Shown here: positions 42,341-52,032 of the stretch, piece by piece
How positions within the stretch are numbered: position 1 is the stretch's first letter
Layout of the letters: the number at the start of each line of letters is the position of its first letter
Assembly (NCBI RefSeq): GCF_002025205.1
Contig: NZ_CP019947.1
Location: 3,262,001 to 3,326,000 of the forward strand
Source: Pseudomonas sp. CC6-YY-74
Lineage (GTDB): Bacteria; Pseudomonadota; Gammaproteobacteria; Pseudomonadales; Pseudomonadaceae
Direction: 5' to 3'
DNA: 64,000 nt
Notes under the pieces: generated by a model
Told to the model about the DNA's origin: nothing
What the model saw: the letters and a program-made list of their open reading frames with translations, nothing else
Databases searched by the model: none
Position numbers and translations under genes: made by a program

Positions 42341-42619
42341 TCAGGCCTTGAGGCTCTTATCCAGCACCTCTTCGATTTCCCGCTTGATGCTGCCGCTCAT
42401 GGCAGACAGCAGCAGACCGAGGTTAAGTTGCACACGCACCTGATCCTCGCCTACCTCGATACGACCATCGGCACCGCTGCGCTTGAATTCCAGGGTGTCG
42501 CCGTTCCAGCTGTAACGCACGGCGTATTCGCGGGCCAAGCGTTCGGCCAGTTGCTCGGCTTTTTCCCGGGCGGCCTCGCGACCGAGCGAATGGGGGCGTT
42601 GCACATCAATTCTGGCCAT
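42341..42619 (-). CDS. PHA granule-associated small protein (PHA_gran_rgn)
   Basis: 92 residues. Matches the polyhydroxyalkanoic acid system protein family (PF09650): IDVQRPHSLGREAAREKAEQLA, a central beta sheet, and a C-terminal amphipathic helix. It is always found near phaI/phaF, but its function is poorly known. ATG 42619 is preceded by GGAG; the upstream open frame to 42721 is not used. Same strand as phaIF, separated by 184 bases. Confidence 0.87.
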   Translation of the reverse strand: MARIDVQRPHSLGREAAREKAEQLAERLAREYAVRYSWNGDTLEFKRSGADGRIEVGEDQVRVQLNLGLLLSAMSGSIKREIEEVLDKSLKA

Positions 42620-42826
42620 GGCGTTTCTCCTCAGCAGACCAACTGCGACCTTAAGTCGCGCGACTATAGCAATAAGCCGCAGCCACTCGCTGCACACTGC
42701 AGGAGTGAGCAGGTATTTCACATTGGCGCTACTTGCAGTTTGACCCTTTCAGCTCAGCGCGGCCTTTTCGGTTTAGAATGGCCGCCACTTTGATTCAGCC
42801 TCTCTATATATTCAGGTAAGGGCGAG

Positions 42827-43597
42827 ATGAACGACCCGCGCAAGAACAGCGACAGCGAACCCACCACGCACTTTGGTTTCCAGGATGTACCGGAAAGCCA
42901 GAAGGCGCAGAAAGTCGCCGAAGTGTTTCATTCGGTGGCCGCCAGATACGACCTGATGAACGACCTGCTCTCGGGCGGCATGCATCGTCTGTGGAAGCGC
43001 TTCACCATCGAGCTATCCGGCGTGCGCGCGGGTAACCGGGTGCTGGATATCGCCGGTGGCACTGGCGACCTCGCGCGCAAGTTCGCCAGCCTGGTCGGGC
43101 CCACCGGCGAAGTGGTGCTGGCCGACATCAACGAATCGATGCTCAAGGTCGGCCGCGACCGTCTGCTCGACCGCGGCGTGGCCGGCAACGTCCGGTTCGT
43201 CCAGGCCGACGCCGAGAAGCTGCCGTTCCCGGACAATCATTTCGATTGCGTGACCATTGCCTTCGGCCTGCGCAATGTCACCCATAAAGACGACGCCATC
43301 CGCTCCATGCTGCGCGTGCTCAAGCCTGGCGGGCGCCTGCTGGTGCTGGAATTTTCCAAGCCGTCGAGCAGCCTGCTGTCGAAGGTCTACGACACCTACT
43401 CGTTCAACTTCATGCCGCTGATGGGCAAGCTGATCACCAACGACTCCGAAAGCTATCGCTACCTGGCCGAGTCGATCCGCATGCACCCGGATCAGGACAC
43501 CCTCAAGGCGATGATGGTCGAGGCCGGCTTCGAGCGCGTCACCTACCACAACATGACCGGCGGCATCGTCGCCCTGCATCGCGGCATCAAGCCCTGA
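42827..43597 (+). CDS. ubiE: Ubiquinone/menaquinone C-methyltransferase
   Basis: 256 residues. SAM-dependent C-methylation in ubiquinone synthesis. The SAM-binding motif is [13 protein letters not shown], with the UbiE signature [17 protein letters not shown] before it and [17 protein letters not shown] after. First of the ubiE-ubiJ-ubiB operon; its stop overlaps the ubiJ start (TGATG). Confidence 0.97.
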   Translation: MNDPRKNSDSEPTTHFGFQDVPESQKAQKVAEVFHSVAARYDLMNDLLSGGMHRLWKRFTIELSGVRAGNRVLDIAGGTGDLARKFASLVGPTGEVVLADINESMLKVGRDRLLDRGVAGNVRFVQADAEKLPFPDNHFDCVTIAFGLRNVTHKDDAIRSMLRVLKPGGRLLVLEFSKPSSSLLSKVYDTYSFNFMPLMGKLITNDSESYRYLAESIRMHPDQDTLKAMMVEAGFERVTYHNMTGGIVALHRGIKP

Positions 43598-44214
43598 TGC
43601 TCAGCACCGCCCTGCTGGCCGGCGTCGAACACGGCCTCAACCGGGTGCTGGCCCTGGACAGCACGGCACTGCCACGTCTGGCACGTTTGAGCGGTCGGGT
43701 GATCGCGGTGGACTGCACGGCGCCGGCGTTGCAACTGTTCATCCTGCCCAGCGGCGAAGGCCTGCAACTGGCCGGGCAATGGGCCGGCGCGGCTGATTGC
43801 CGCCTGCGCGCGCCTGCCGCGAGCCTGTTGCGCCTGGCCACCGGCAAGGACAAAACGGCGGTGCTGCACAGCCCGCAGGTCGAACTGGACGGCGACAGCG
43901 CCGCCCTGCTGGAACTGGCCGGAATTCTTCAGGACTTGGAACTGGACTGGGAGTACGAACTGTCACGCTGGCTCGGCCCGCTTGCCAGCCAGCTACTCGG
44001 CAGCCATATCCGCAGCCGGGCCAACTGGACCGGCAAGACCCTCGACAGCCTGCGCCTGAATCTGGCTGACTACCTCAACGAAGAATCGCGTAGCCTGGTC
44101 GGCCAACGCGAAGCGGATGCCCGCTTCGCCGAACTCGACCGGCTCAAGCTCGACCTCGACCGTCTCGATGCCCGCATCGAGCGCATCATCCCACCGCATA
44201 AGTCCAACGCATGA
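43597..44214 (+). CDS. ubiJ: Ubiquinone biosynthesis accessory factor UbiJ
   Basis: 205 residues. The N-terminal SCP2 (sterol-carrier-like) lipid-binding domain (about 10-110) and a C-terminal coiled coil ([25 protein letters not shown]) match UbiJ, which holds ubiquinone intermediates in the soluble Ubi complex. It overlaps both neighbours. Confidence 0.92.
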   Translation: MLSTALLAGVEHGLNRVLALDSTALPRLARLSGRVIAVDCTAPALQLFILPSGEGLQLAGQWAGAADCRLRAPAASLLRLATGKDKTAVLHSPQVELDGDSAALLELAGILQDLELDWEYELSRWLGPLASQLLGSHIRSRANWTGKTLDSLRLNLADYLNEESRSLVGQREADARFAELDRLKLDLDRLDARIERIIPPHKSNA

Positions 44215-45800
44215 AGCTGCTCGCCGTTCGTCGTCTGCTGCGTATTCAACGCGTAGTCATCCGCTACCAACTGGATGACCTGCTGTTCGCCCAACCCCTG
44301 CCGCTCTGGCTGCGCGTTCTGCGCTATGCCCTGCCGTGGCGCTGGCTGCCGCGCAAAGCCCTGCACTTGTCGCGCGGCGCCCGCCTGCGCCTGGCCCTGG
44401 AAGAACTGGGGCCGATCTTCATCAAATTCGGCCAACTGCTCTCTACCCGCCGCGACCTGCTGCCGATGGATATCGCCGATGAGCTGGCCAAGCTGCAGGA
44501 TCAGGTGCCGCCGTTCGATCAGGAACACTCGCGGGCGCTGATCGAAGCCCAGCTCGGCGCCAAGGTCGGCGACCTGTTCGCCCGCTTCGACGCCCAGCCG
44601 CTGGCCTCAGCCTCGGTTGCGCAGGTGCATGGCGCGCAACTGAAGAGCGGTGAGGAAGTGGTGGTCAAGGTCATCCGCCCCGGTCTCGAGCCGGTGATCC
44701 GCCAGGACCTGGCCTGGTTGTTCCTGCTCGCCAAACTGGCCGAGAAGGCCTCCGCCGATGCGCGCCGCCTGCGCCCGGTGGAAGTGGTCGGCGACTACGA
44801 AAAGACCATCTACGACGAGCTCGACCTGCTGCGCGAGGCGGCCAACGCCAGCCAGTTGCGGCGCAACTTCGAGGATTCGCCTCTGCTCTATGTGCCTCAG
44901 GTGTACTGGGAGTTGTGTCGCCCCAAGGTGCTGGTGATGGAGCGTATCTACGGCGTCCAGGTCACCGACCTGGCCACCCTCACCGACCAGCGCACCGACA
45001 TGAAGCTGCTGGCCGAGCGCGGCGTGGAGATCTTCTTCACCCAGGTGTTTCGCGACAGCTTCTTCCACGCCGACATGCACCCCGGCAACATCTTCGTCAG
45101 CACCCGCACGCCCTGGAACCCGCAGTACATTGCGATCGACTGCGGCATCATCGGCAGCCTGACCGCGGAAGACCAGGACTATCTGGCGCGCAACCTGCTG
45201 GCCTTCTTCAAGCGCGATTACCGCCGCGTGGCACAACTGCACATCGACTCCGGCTGGGTGCCGGCCGACACCAAGGTCAACGACTTCGAGGCGGCCATCC
45301 GCACTGTCTGCGAGCCGATCTTCGAGCGCCCGCTGAAGGATATTTCCTTCGGCCAATTGCTCCTGCGCCTGTTCCAGACCGCCCGACGCTTCAACATGGA
45401 AGTCCAACCGCAGCTGGTTCTCTTGCAGAAAACCCTGCTCAACATCGAAGGCCTGGGCCGCCAGCTCTACCCGGACCTGGACCTGTGGGCGACCGCCCAG
45501 CCCTTTCTCGAGCGCTGGATGCGTGATCGGGTCAGCCCGCTGCACCTGCTGCGCAACCTGCAACAACAGGCCGAGCAAGTGCCGCACCTGTCGCAGATGG
45601 CCCGCGACACCCTGGAACGCCTCAACCAGCAGCCGCGCGGCAATCCCACTGCATCCAGCAGCAAAGCGCATTGGCCGGCGCGCCTGCTCGGCGCCGTGCT
45701 GATTGGCGGCGCGGCCACCCAGGGCCTGCTGCTCAGTCTCGCTGCTTGGCCAAGCTGGGCGATGCTCGCAGGCGGCGTGTATCTGGTCATGCGCCGATAG
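44211..45800 (+). CDS. ubiB: Ubiquinone biosynthesis kinase-like protein UbiB
   Basis: 529 residues. Atypical ABC1/ADCK protein kinase-like ATPase of the inner membrane that supports ubiquinone synthesis. The KxGQ motif ([16 protein letters not shown]), the Ala-rich nucleotide loop ([13 protein letters not shown]), and FHADMHPGN with the catalytic Asp are present. Two C-terminal membrane helices (about 480-527) anchor it. Overlaps ubiJ by four bases. Confidence 0.97.
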   Translation: MKLLAVRRLLRIQRVVIRYQLDDLLFAQPLPLWLRVLRYALPWRWLPRKALHLSRGARLRLALEELGPIFIKFGQLLSTRRDLLPMDIADELAKLQDQVPPFDQEHSRALIEAQLGAKVGDLFARFDAQPLASASVAQVHGAQLKSGEEVVVKVIRPGLEPVIRQDLAWLFLLAKLAEKASADARRLRPVEVVGDYEKTIYDELDLLREAANASQLRRNFEDSPLLYVPQVYWELCRPKVLVMERIYGVQVTDLATLTDQRTDMKLLAERGVEIFFTQVFRDSFFHADMHPGNIFVSTRTPWNPQYIAIDCGIIGSLTAEDQDYLARNLLAFFKRDYRRVAQLHIDSGWVPADTKVNDFEAAIRTVCEPIFERPLKDISFGQLLLRLFQTARRFNMEVQPQLVLLQKTLLNIEGLGRQLYPDLDLWATAQPFLERWMRDRVSPLHLLRNLQQQAEQVPHLSQMARDTLERLNQQPRGNPTASSSKAHWPARLLGAVLIGGAATQGLLLSLAAWPSWAMLAGGVYLVMRR

Positions 45801-45866
45801 CCACACCGCAGCCACGCTGGCACACTAGAACCCTATCCCACAGGCCCGTGACGGGCGGACGCAGCG

Positions 45867-46268
45867 ATGACCGACTGGCTCGACGAAATCAACTGGAACA
45901 GCGACGGCCTGGTGCCGGCGATTGCCCAGGATCACCTAACCGGCCGCGTGCTGATGATGGCCTGGATGAACCGCGAAGCCCTGGCCCTGACCGCCGCCGA
46001 ACAGCGCGCCATCTACTGGTCACGCTCGCGCGGCAAGCTGTGGCGCAAGGGCGAAGAATCCGGCCATGTGCAGAAGCTGCATGAACTGCGCCTGGATTGC
46101 GACGCCGACGTGATCATCCTCAAGGTCGAGCAATTGGGCGGCATCGCCTGCCATACCGGCCGGCAAAGCTGCTTCTATCGGGTCTTCGACAACGGCACCT
46201 GGAAAATCGTCGATGCCGTGATCAAAGACCCGCACGCCATCTACGCCAAAGGACACCGCCATGACTGA
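45867..46268 (+). CDS. hisI: Phosphoribosyl-AMP cyclohydrolase
   Basis: 133 residues. Zinc enzyme opening the adenine ring of PR-AMP, third step of histidine synthesis. [10 protein letters not shown], the [13 protein letters not shown] segment, Cys ligands in LDCDADV and the [12 protein letters not shown] motif are all present. Separate from hisE here (a bifunctional fusion in enterobacteria); overlaps hisE by eight bases. Confidence 0.97.
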   Translation: MTDWLDEINWNSDGLVPAIAQDHLTGRVLMMAWMNREALALTAAEQRAIYWSRSRGKLWRKGEESGHVQKLHELRLDCDADVIILKVEQLGGIACHTGRQSCFYRVFDNGTWKIVDAVIKDPHAIYAKGHRHD

Positions 46269-46593
46269 CACCCTGAGCCGCCTGGCCGAAGTCCTGGAAG
46301 CACGCAAAGGTGCCGCGCCCGACAGTTCCTACGTCGCCAGCCTGTACCACAAGGGGCTGAACAAGATCCTCGAAAAAGTCGGCGAAGAATCGGTGGAAAC
46401 TATTCTCGCCGCCAAGGACGCCGCCGTCAGTGGTGACTGCAGTGACCTGATCTACGAAACCGCCGACCTGTGGTTCCACAGCTTGATCATGCTTGCCGCT
46501 CTCGGCCAGCATCCGCAAGCCGTGCTGGACGAACTGGATCGCCGCTTCGGCCTGTCTGGGCACGCGGAAAAAGCCGCACGCCCGCAATCCTGA
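46261..46593 (+). CDS. hisE: Phosphoribosyl-ATP pyrophosphatase
   Basis: 110 residues. All-alpha MazG-like fold that hydrolyses PR-ATP to PR-AMP, the second histidine step. The metal-binding pattern is [13 protein letters not shown] and [13 protein letters not shown]. Starts inside the end of hisI; tatA follows after 41 bases. Confidence 0.96.
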   Translation: MTDTLSRLAEVLEARKGAAPDSSYVASLYHKGLNKILEKVGEESVETILAAKDAAVSGDCSDLIYETADLWFHSLIMLAALGQHPQAVLDELDRRFGLSGHAEKAARPQS

Positions 46594-46634
46594 CCAACTA
46601 TTTATCAACAACCAGCTACTGAGGAGTACACATC

Positions 46635-46868
46635 ATGGGTTTCGGTGGCATAAGCATTTGGCAACTCGTGATCATCCTGCTGATCGTCGTCATGTTGTTC
46701 GGCACCAAGCGCCTGAAAGGCCTGGGTTCCGATCTCGGCGACGCGATCAAGGGCTTTAAAAAATCCATGGGTAACGACGACGCCGACAAGCCGTCGGTGG
46801 AAGAGCCCAAGGGCCAGACCATCGACGCCCAGGCGCGCAAGGTCGAAGAACCGACGAAGAAAGACTAA
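46635..46868 (+). CDS. tatA: Twin-arginine translocase subunit TatA
   Basis: 77 residues. An N-terminal membrane helix ([18 protein letters not shown]), the FGTKRL hinge and an amphipathic helix ([16 protein letters not shown]) form the polymerising pore component. GGAG stands upstream. First of tatABC, three bases before tatB. Confidence 0.97.
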   Translation: MGFGGISIWQLVIILLIVVMLFGTKRLKGLGSDLGDAIKGFKKSMGNDDADKPSVEEPKGQTIDAQARKVEEPTKKD

Positions 46869-46871
46869 GCC

Positions 46872-47222
46872 ATGTTCGACATAGGCTTTACCGAGCTGCT
46901 GCTGATAGGCGTGGTCGCCCTGCTCGTGCTGGGCCCCGAGCGCTTGCCCGGTGCCGTGCGCACGGCCGGGCTGTGGATCGGCCGGATCAAACGCAGCTTC
47001 AGTACGATCAAGGCTGAGGTCGAGCGCGAGATCGGCGCGGATGAAATCCGCCGCCAGCTGCATAACGAGCAGATTCTCGACCTTGAGCGCGAAATGAAGG
47101 CGATGAAGCAGAGCGCTAACGCGCCCCTCAGCAGCCTGCTCGAACCGACCCCCACTAGCGAAGCCGCCCCCAAGGCCGAGACAGGCACCAGCACCAGCCA
47201 GGATAAAAGTCCGCGACCATGA
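46872..47222 (+). CDS. tatB: Twin-arginine translocase subunit TatB
   Basis: 116 residues. Membrane helix [21 protein letters not shown] with the conserved GPERLP turn, then a longer amphipathic helix than TatA. Forms the TatBC receptor that recognises twin-arginine signal peptides. The start codon of tatC overlaps its stop by four bases. Confidence 0.96.
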   Translation: MFDIGFTELLLIGVVALLVLGPERLPGAVRTAGLWIGRIKRSFSTIKAEVEREIGADEIRRQLHNEQILDLEREMKAMKQSANAPLSSLLEPTPTSEAAPKAETGTSTSQDKSPRP

Positions 47223-48019
47223 GCCGAGTTTCCGACAACGATCAGGAAATGCCCCTGGTCTCGCACCTGACCGAATTGCGCACGCGCCTGCTCCGTATTG
47301 TCGGAGCCGTGCTACTGCTGTTTTGCGGGCTGTTCTACTTCTCCCAGGAGATCTACGCGCTGGTCGCCGCACCCCTGCGGGCTTACCTGCCGGAAGGCGC
47401 GACCATGATCGCCACGGGCGTGGCTTCGCCCTTCCTGACGCCGTTCAAGCTGACCATGATGGTCGCCCTGTTTCTCACGATACCGATCATCCTGCACCAG
47501 ATCTGGGGCTTCATCGCGCCGGGCCTGTACAAGCACGAAAAACGTATCGCCATCCCGTTGCTGATTTCCAGCATCCTGCTGTTTTACGGCGGCATGGCCT
47601 TTGCCTACTTCGTGGTATTCCCGATCATGTTCGGCTTCTTCGCCAGCGTGACCCCGGAAGGCGTGGCGATGATGACCGATATCGGTCAATACCTGGACTT
47701 TGTCCTCACCCTGTTCTTCGCCTTCGGCGTGGCCTTCGAGATCCCGGTGGCGACCTTTCTGCTGATCTGGGTTGGCATCGTCGATGTCGCCGCCCTGCGC
47801 AAAGGCCGGCCCTATGTCATCGTCGGTTGCTTCGCCGTGGGCATGGTCCTGACTCCGCCCGACGTGCTCTCGCAGACCCTGCTGGCCGTGCCCATGTGGC
47901 TGCTGTTCGAGGTGGGCTTGCTCTGCGGCAATCTGGTTAAGCGCCGTAGCGAACACGAGGCCGAGACAGAGGCCGCCGAGCAAGAACACAACGACCAACC
48001 GCCTACCCCTCAGCCGTGA
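47219..48019 (+). CDS. tatC: Twin-arginine translocase subunit TatC
   Basis: 266 residues. Polytopic (six-helix) core receptor. [11 protein letters not shown] in the N-terminal loop is the conserved signal-peptide contact, and the [12 protein letters not shown] loop is typical. The hydrophilic C terminus is Glu-rich. It overlaps rsmE by four bases (GTGA). Confidence 0.97.
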   Translation: MSRVSDNDQEMPLVSHLTELRTRLLRIVGAVLLLFCGLFYFSQEIYALVAAPLRAYLPEGATMIATGVASPFLTPFKLTMMVALFLTIPIILHQIWGFIAPGLYKHEKRIAIPLLISSILLFYGGMAFAYFVVFPIMFGFFASVTPEGVAMMTDIGQYLDFVLTLFFAFGVAFEIPVATFLLIWVGIVDVAALRKGRPYVIVGCFAVGMVLTPPDVLSQTLLAVPMWLLFEVGLLCGNLVKRRSEHEAETEAAEQEHNDQPPTPQP

Positions 48020-48723
48020 ACTTGCTGCTGCTGGAAGACGGCGACTTCGTTGCCCCGGACCGTGCGCTGCTCCGTGGCCGCCGCCTCAAACACCTGCACG
48101 AAGTGCACCGTGCTGTAGCGGGCGATAGCCTGCGCGTCGGCCGCCTGGATGGCTTGATGGGCACGGGACAGTTGCTGCGCCTGGATGCCAACGAAGCCGA
48201 ACTGAGCGTCGCGCTCGACCAGCCTGCTCCGGCCAAACTGCCCATCACCCTGCTGCTGGCCCTGCCGCGCCCGAAAATGCTGCGCCGCATAGTGCAGTCG
48301 ATTAGCGCGATGGGCGTGCCCAGAGTGGTGTTGCTGAACAGCTATAGGGTCGAAAAAAGCTTCTGGCAAACCCCCTTTCTCGAGGCGCTGGCAATACGCG
48401 AGCAACTGATCCTCGGCCTGGAACAGGCGCGCGACACCGTACTGCCGGAAATCATCATCGAGAAACGCTTCAAGCCCTTCGTCGAAGACCGCCTGCCAGC
48501 GCTGACTGCCGGCAGCCTCGGTCTGATCGGTCACCCCGGCGCCTACCCGCCCTGCCCGCGGGCGGTCGAACAAGCCGTGACCCTGGCCATAGGCCCGGAA
48601 GGCGGCTGGATTCCCTACGAAGTCGAAATGTTGCACAAGGCTGGCCTGCAGCCGGTGCAACTGGGCGAACGTATCCTGCGCGTGGAAACGGCGGTTACCG
48701 CCCTGCTGGCGCGCCTGTTCTAG
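48016..48723 (+). CDS. rsmE: 16S rRNA (uracil-1498-N3)-methyltransferase
   Basis: 235 residues, GTG start overlapping the tatC stop. SPOUT-class methyltransferase: an N-terminal PUA-like domain (1-70), then the trefoil-knot domain with LAIGPEGGW and the C-terminal [17 protein letters not shown] motif that bind SAM. Last gene of the tat operon. Confidence 0.95.
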   Translation: MNLLLLEDGDFVAPDRALLRGRRLKHLHEVHRAVAGDSLRVGRLDGLMGTGQLLRLDANEAELSVALDQPAPAKLPITLLLALPRPKMLRRIVQSISAMGVPRVVLLNSYRVEKSFWQTPFLEALAIREQLILGLEQARDTVLPEIIIEKRFKPFVEDRLPALTAGSLGLIGHPGAYPPCPRAVEQAVTLAIGPEGGWIPYEVEMLHKAGLQPVQLGERILRVETAVTALLARLF

Positions 48724-48793
48724 GCACCATGGCATGCCTGGGCTCGTAAAGCGGTGGGGGCGCCTAGCCCATGCCCTCGATGCTTTTTGCCGC

Positions 48794-48851
48794 CCCGTAG
48801 CCCGGATGCAAGCAGGGAGCGCACATCCCCGGATTGCATCCGGGCTACGGG
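48794..48851. repeat. 18-bp perfect inverted repeat (CCCGGATGCAA element)
   Basis: Arms 48794-48811 and 48834-48851 are perfect complements around a 22-base loop, between the convergent rsmE and HxlR genes. The GTAGCCCGGATGCAA arm is a dispersed repeat known across gammaproteobacteria. The right arm runs into the stop codon of the HxlR gene (48845-48847). It probably ends or stabilises both messages. Confidence 0.75.
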
Positions 48852-49348
48852 TTTTCCTCCGCTCGCCGGGCCTGCCAGTGCGCTGGTAGCAGTTGCCCCC
48901 TGAGCGCTGCCGCCTCCTCCAGCGCCACATCGCCCGGCAGCAGCGCTTCGCCACACTCCGAGCAGACCGACACGCCGTGCATCGGCTTGCCGCAGCTACG
49001 GTGGATATGCCGGATCGGCGCGCCTTCGCTGCCGCTCATATGCCGATCGCCCCAGTTGACCAGGGCCAGAAGCGCCGGATAGAAGTCGCGGCCCTTGGCG
49101 GTCAGGCGATACTCCTCACGCAGCGGCCGCTGCTGGTAAGCCACCTTGTCCAGCACCCCGGCTTCGACCAGTTTCTTCAGGCGCTCGGCCAGCACATGGC
49201 GGGTCACGCCCAGGCGTTTCTCGAACTCATCGAATCGACGAATACCGAGAAAGCACTCGCGCAGCACCAGCAGGGTCCAGCGATCCCCGACCACCGACAG
49301 GGTGCGGGCCAGGGAACAGGGTTGTTGCTCGAGTTCTTCCCAACGCAT
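48845..49348 (-). CDS. HxlR-family transcriptional regulator with zinc ribbon
   Basis: 167 residues. HxlR winged helix (about 8-100: CSLARTLSVVGDRWTLLVLRECFLG.. then RRFDEFEKRLG and LAERLKKLVEAGVL), with Cys11 at the position often used for redox sensing in this family. The C-terminal extension holds four cysteines (CGKP..CSECG), a likely zinc ribbon. It diverges from the reductase gene, with two GGTTCC-type operators in the 102-bp spacer, so it probably represses both. Confidence 0.88.
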   Translation of the reverse strand: MRWEELEQQPCSLARTLSVVGDRWTLLVLRECFLGIRRFDEFEKRLGVTRHVLAERLKKLVEAGVLDKVAYQQRPLREEYRLTAKGRDFYPALLALVNWGDRHMSGSEGAPIRHIHRSCGKPMHGVSVCSECGEALLPGDVALEEAAALRGQLLPAHWQARRAEENP

Positions 49349-49383
49349 TGAACAGTCTCCAGCCAGCGATGGCTCACCATAGC

Positions 49384-49436
49384 TTGACAGGTTCCAAAAT
49401 GGAACCGACTATCAAGCCAGGTTCCAAAACAGAACT
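49384..49436 (+). promoter_or_regulatory. HxlR-type double operator over a promoter
   Basis: TTGACA (49384-49389) is followed directly by a perfect palindrome GGTTCCAAAATGGAACC (49390-49406) in the place of the -35/-10 spacer. A second, imperfect copy GGTTCCAAAACAGAACT lies at 49420-49436, exactly 30 bases on, three helical turns. A weak -10 (GACTAT, 49407-49412) would have 17-base spacing. The regulator is assigned by adjacency. Confidence 0.72.
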
Positions 49437-49450
49437 AACGGAGAGCCGCA

Positions 49451-50179
49451 ATGACTGAACGTAAAGCAATCCTGGTGATGGGTGCCGGCGACGCGACTGG
49501 CGGGGCCATCGCCAAACGCTTCGCCCGCGAGGGCTATGTCGCCTGCGTGGCCCGTCGCCACGCGGACAAACTGGCCCCGCTGGTCGAGGCCATCGAAGCC
49601 GAGGGCGGCACGGCGCGGGGCTTCGGCTGCGATGCGCGGGTTGAAGCCGAGGTGATCGAACTGTTCGCCTGTATCGAGCGTGAGGTCGGCCCGCTGGAGG
49701 CCGTGGTGTTCAATATCGGCGCCAACGTGCAGTTCTCCATCACCGAGACGACCGAGCGGGTCTATCGCAAGGTCTGGGAAATGGCCGCCCTGGCCGGCTT
49801 CCTCACCGGTCGTGAAGCGGCGAAAGTGATGCTGCCTCGCGCTCGCGGCAGCATCATCTTCACCGGCGCCACCGCCTCACTGCGTGGCCGAGCCAATTTT
49901 TCCGCCTTCGCCAGTGCCAAGTTCGCCCTGCGCGCCCTGGCCCAGAGCATGGCGCGCGAACTGGGGCCGCAGGGCATCCATGTTGCTCACCCGATCATCG
50001 ATGGCGCCATTGACACCGCGTTTATCCGCGAGACCTTCCCCGAGCTGTACCAGCGCAAGGAGCAGGACGGCATCCTCAACCCCGCGCATATCGCCGAGAC
50101 CTACTGGCAGATCCATTGCCAGCCGCGCGATTGCTGGGTGCATGAACTGGATCTGCGACCCTGGACGGAAACCTTCTAA
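49451..50179 (+). CDS. SDR-family oxidoreductase lacking the catalytic Tyr
   Basis: 242 residues. Short-chain dehydrogenase with the cofactor loop GAGDATGGAIAKRF (about 11-24) and a NIGAN in place of NAG(A). The usual YxxxK is replaced by FASAK (FSAFASAKFALRAL), so the catalytic Tyr position is Phe. Related SDRs with this variant exist, so it may not be dead. The substrate is unknown. First gene behind the HxlR-type operators, 47 bases before the isomerase-like gene. Confidence 0.85.
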   Translation: MTERKAILVMGAGDATGGAIAKRFAREGYVACVARRHADKLAPLVEAIEAEGGTARGFGCDARVEAEVIELFACIEREVGPLEAVVFNIGANVQFSITETTERVYRKVWEMAALAGFLTGREAAKVMLPRARGSIIFTGATASLRGRANFSAFASAKFALRALAQSMARELGPQGIHVAHPIIDGAIDTAFIRETFPELYQRKEQDGILNPAHIAETYWQIHCQPRDCWVHELDLRPWTETF

Positions 50180-50225
50180 CGCCAACCATCTGGCTAGTCT
50201 CAAGCCCGCCAAACAGGAAACGACG

Positions 50226-50819
50226 ATGAGCAAAAACGTGGAATTCTTCTTCGATTTCGGCAGCCCGACCAGCTATCTGGCCTGGACCCAGTTGCCACAG
50301 ATCGCTGCGACGGCCGCTAGCCAGATCGCCTGGCGGCCGATGCTGCTCGGCGGTGTATTCAAGGCCAGCGGCAACCAGTCGCCCGTGGCCATCCCGGCCA
50401 AGGGCCGCCACATGCTGCACGACCTCGCCCGCTTCGCCCAACGCTATGACGTGCCGCTGGCGTTCAACCCGTACTTCCCGATCAACACCCTGCAGCTGAT
50501 GCGTGGCGCCGTCGGCTACCTCGGCAGCGCTGCCTTCCAGCCCTATGTAAAAGCGATCTTCGAGGCGATCTGGGTGCAACAGAAAAATCTCGGCAACGCC
50601 GAGGTAGTCGCTGAGGTACTGCACGCCGCTGGCTTGAACCCCGCCGAATTCGAGCAACTGGTCAGCGCCGAGACGGTCAAGCAGCGACTCAAAGACAATA
50701 CCGAGGAGGCGATCCGGCGTGGCGTGTTCGGTGCCCCGACGTTCTTCGTCGACGGCGAGATGTTTTTTGGCCAGGATCGTCTCGACTTCGTCGCCGAGGC
50801 CCTGGCCCGGACAACCTGA
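50226..50819 (+). CDS. 2-hydroxychromene-2-carboxylate isomerase / DsbA-family protein
   Basis: 197 residues. Thioredoxin-fold protein of the GST-kappa/HCCA isomerase group: VEFFFDFGSPTSYLAW at the N terminus with Ser where DsbA has CxxC, and GVFGAPTFFVDGEMFFGQDRLDFV at the C terminus. It would use glutathione. ATG 50226 follows AGGAAACGACG; the much longer open frame from 49884 overlaps the reductase and is a shadow. Probably one operon with the reductase, for a small aromatic or electrophilic compound (inference). Confidence 0.87.
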   Translation: MSKNVEFFFDFGSPTSYLAWTQLPQIAATAASQIAWRPMLLGGVFKASGNQSPVAIPAKGRHMLHDLARFAQRYDVPLAFNPYFPINTLQLMRGAVGYLGSAAFQPYVKAIFEAIWVQQKNLGNAEVVAEVLHAAGLNPAEFEQLVSAETVKQRLKDNTEEAIRRGVFGAPTFFVDGEMFFGQDRLDFVAEALARTT

Positions 50820-50911
50820 AAGACTATCCAGCCTGGGCGGCAGCCGCGACAAGGTGCAATGCCGCCGCCGCGGCGTTATGGTCAAACAGTTTCCAGCCGG
50901 AGCGAACGGCC

Positions 50912-51328
50912 ATGCGCCCCTTGACCATCGATCTACAGCGCCTCGAACAGGCACTGCTCAGCCAGGACGATGCCGAGCAGTACCTGGACCTTGAAAGTGG
51001 CACTGTGCTGCGCATCGCTCCTGGTGCGCCTGCGCCAGGGACCGAGGAGAAATACCTGGTCCAACCTGAGCGCTACCTGGCCATAGACGCCTTGGGTTTG
51101 GACGAACTTCTGGCCATGCGCGACGCCTTCCTGTTCAGCCTGCACGATCCGCACGCCCATAGCCTGCTCAGCCATGCCCTGAGCGGACGCAGACCCTTGC
51201 GCACCTTCGACTATGAGCTGGAAAAGTTACCGCACCTGCAGTGCACCTGGCACGCCTATCAAGCCCAACGAGCTCGTGAGCAGGTGCTCGAGTGGCTACA
51301 GGCCAATGGCCTTGAGGCAGCGGACTAG
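50912..51328 (+). CDS. UPF0158 family protein
   Basis: 138 residues matching UPF0158 (PF03682): IDLQRLEQALLSQDDAEQYLDLESGTV at the N terminus, then RYLAIDALGLDELLAMRDAFLFSL and RRPLRTFDYELEKLP. The function is unknown. It follows the isomerase gene by 92 bases on the same strand and converges with the response regulator. Confidence 0.85.
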   Translation: MRPLTIDLQRLEQALLSQDDAEQYLDLESGTVLRIAPGAPAPGTEEKYLVQPERYLAIDALGLDELLAMRDAFLFSLHDPHAHSLLSHALSGRRPLRTFDYELEKLPHLQCTWHAYQAQRAREQVLEWLQANGLEAAD

Positions 51329-51384
51329 CCCGGCACGGGAGCCCCGCAACCCCGATAAACATGCACCTGCAAACAGTGGGCTGC

Positions 51385-52029
51385 TCAGATGCTCAACCAG
51401 CCGCGTTCCAGTGCATATTTCACCAGTCCGGCCGGCGTATCGACGCCCAACTTGCGCCGAATACTGAGTCTATGGGTTTCGATGGTGCGTACGCTGATAT
51501 CGAGCATGCGCGCGATGGCCTTGTTGCTCAGACCCTGCACCAGCAGTTGCAAGACCTCGCGCTCACGCGGGGTCAGCTCGTCATCATCGGTTGGCGGACT
51601 AACGGTTTTTTCCAGCAGATCGGCGCTGTAGTAGCTACCGCCGGCGGCTATCGCATCGATGGCGGCGACTATTTCCCATGAGGCGGCATCCTTCAGCACA
51701 TAGCCACGGGCGCCGGCACGGATCGAACTGGTCACGTATTCGGCGTGGTCGTACATGCTCAGAATCAGGATCTGGATGCCGGGGTACTGGCGACAGAGGA
51801 TCTCGGTCAACTGCAGGCCGGTCATGTCTTTCATGCCGATATCGACCAGCAGCAGATCGGGTCGAACCTGGCTGACCAGGATCAACGCCTCGGCGCCGCT
51901 GCTGGCCTCGCCCACCACCTCCAACTGCGGCATGGCCGTCAACAATGCGCGCAGGCCGTCGCGCACCAGTTCATGGTCATCGACCAGGGCAACGCGGATA
52001 GGTTCGGGATGCGGGGATACGTTGGACAT
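51385..52029 (-). CDS. NarL/LuxR-family response regulator
   Basis: 214 residues. Receiver domain (about 10-125) with acidic pocket DDHE and phospho-acceptor Asp in LLVDIGMKDM, Lys in VLKDAA, then a LuxR helix-turn-helix (about 148-205: LTPREREVLQLLVQGLSNKAIARML). It lies three bases after its sensor kinase, so the pair is one operon. Target genes are not evident from the neighbours. Confidence 0.93.
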   Translation of the reverse strand: MSNVSPHPEPIRVALVDDHELVRDGLRALLTAMPQLEVVGEASSGAEALILVSQVRPDLLLVDIGMKDMTGLQLTEILCRQYPGIQILILSMYDHAEYVTSSIRAGARGYVLKDAASWEIVAAIDAIAAGGSYYSADLLEKTVSPPTDDDELTPREREVLQLLVQGLSNKAIARMLDISVRTIETHRLSIRRKLGVDTPAGLVKYALERGWLSI

Positions 52030-52032
52030 GAT

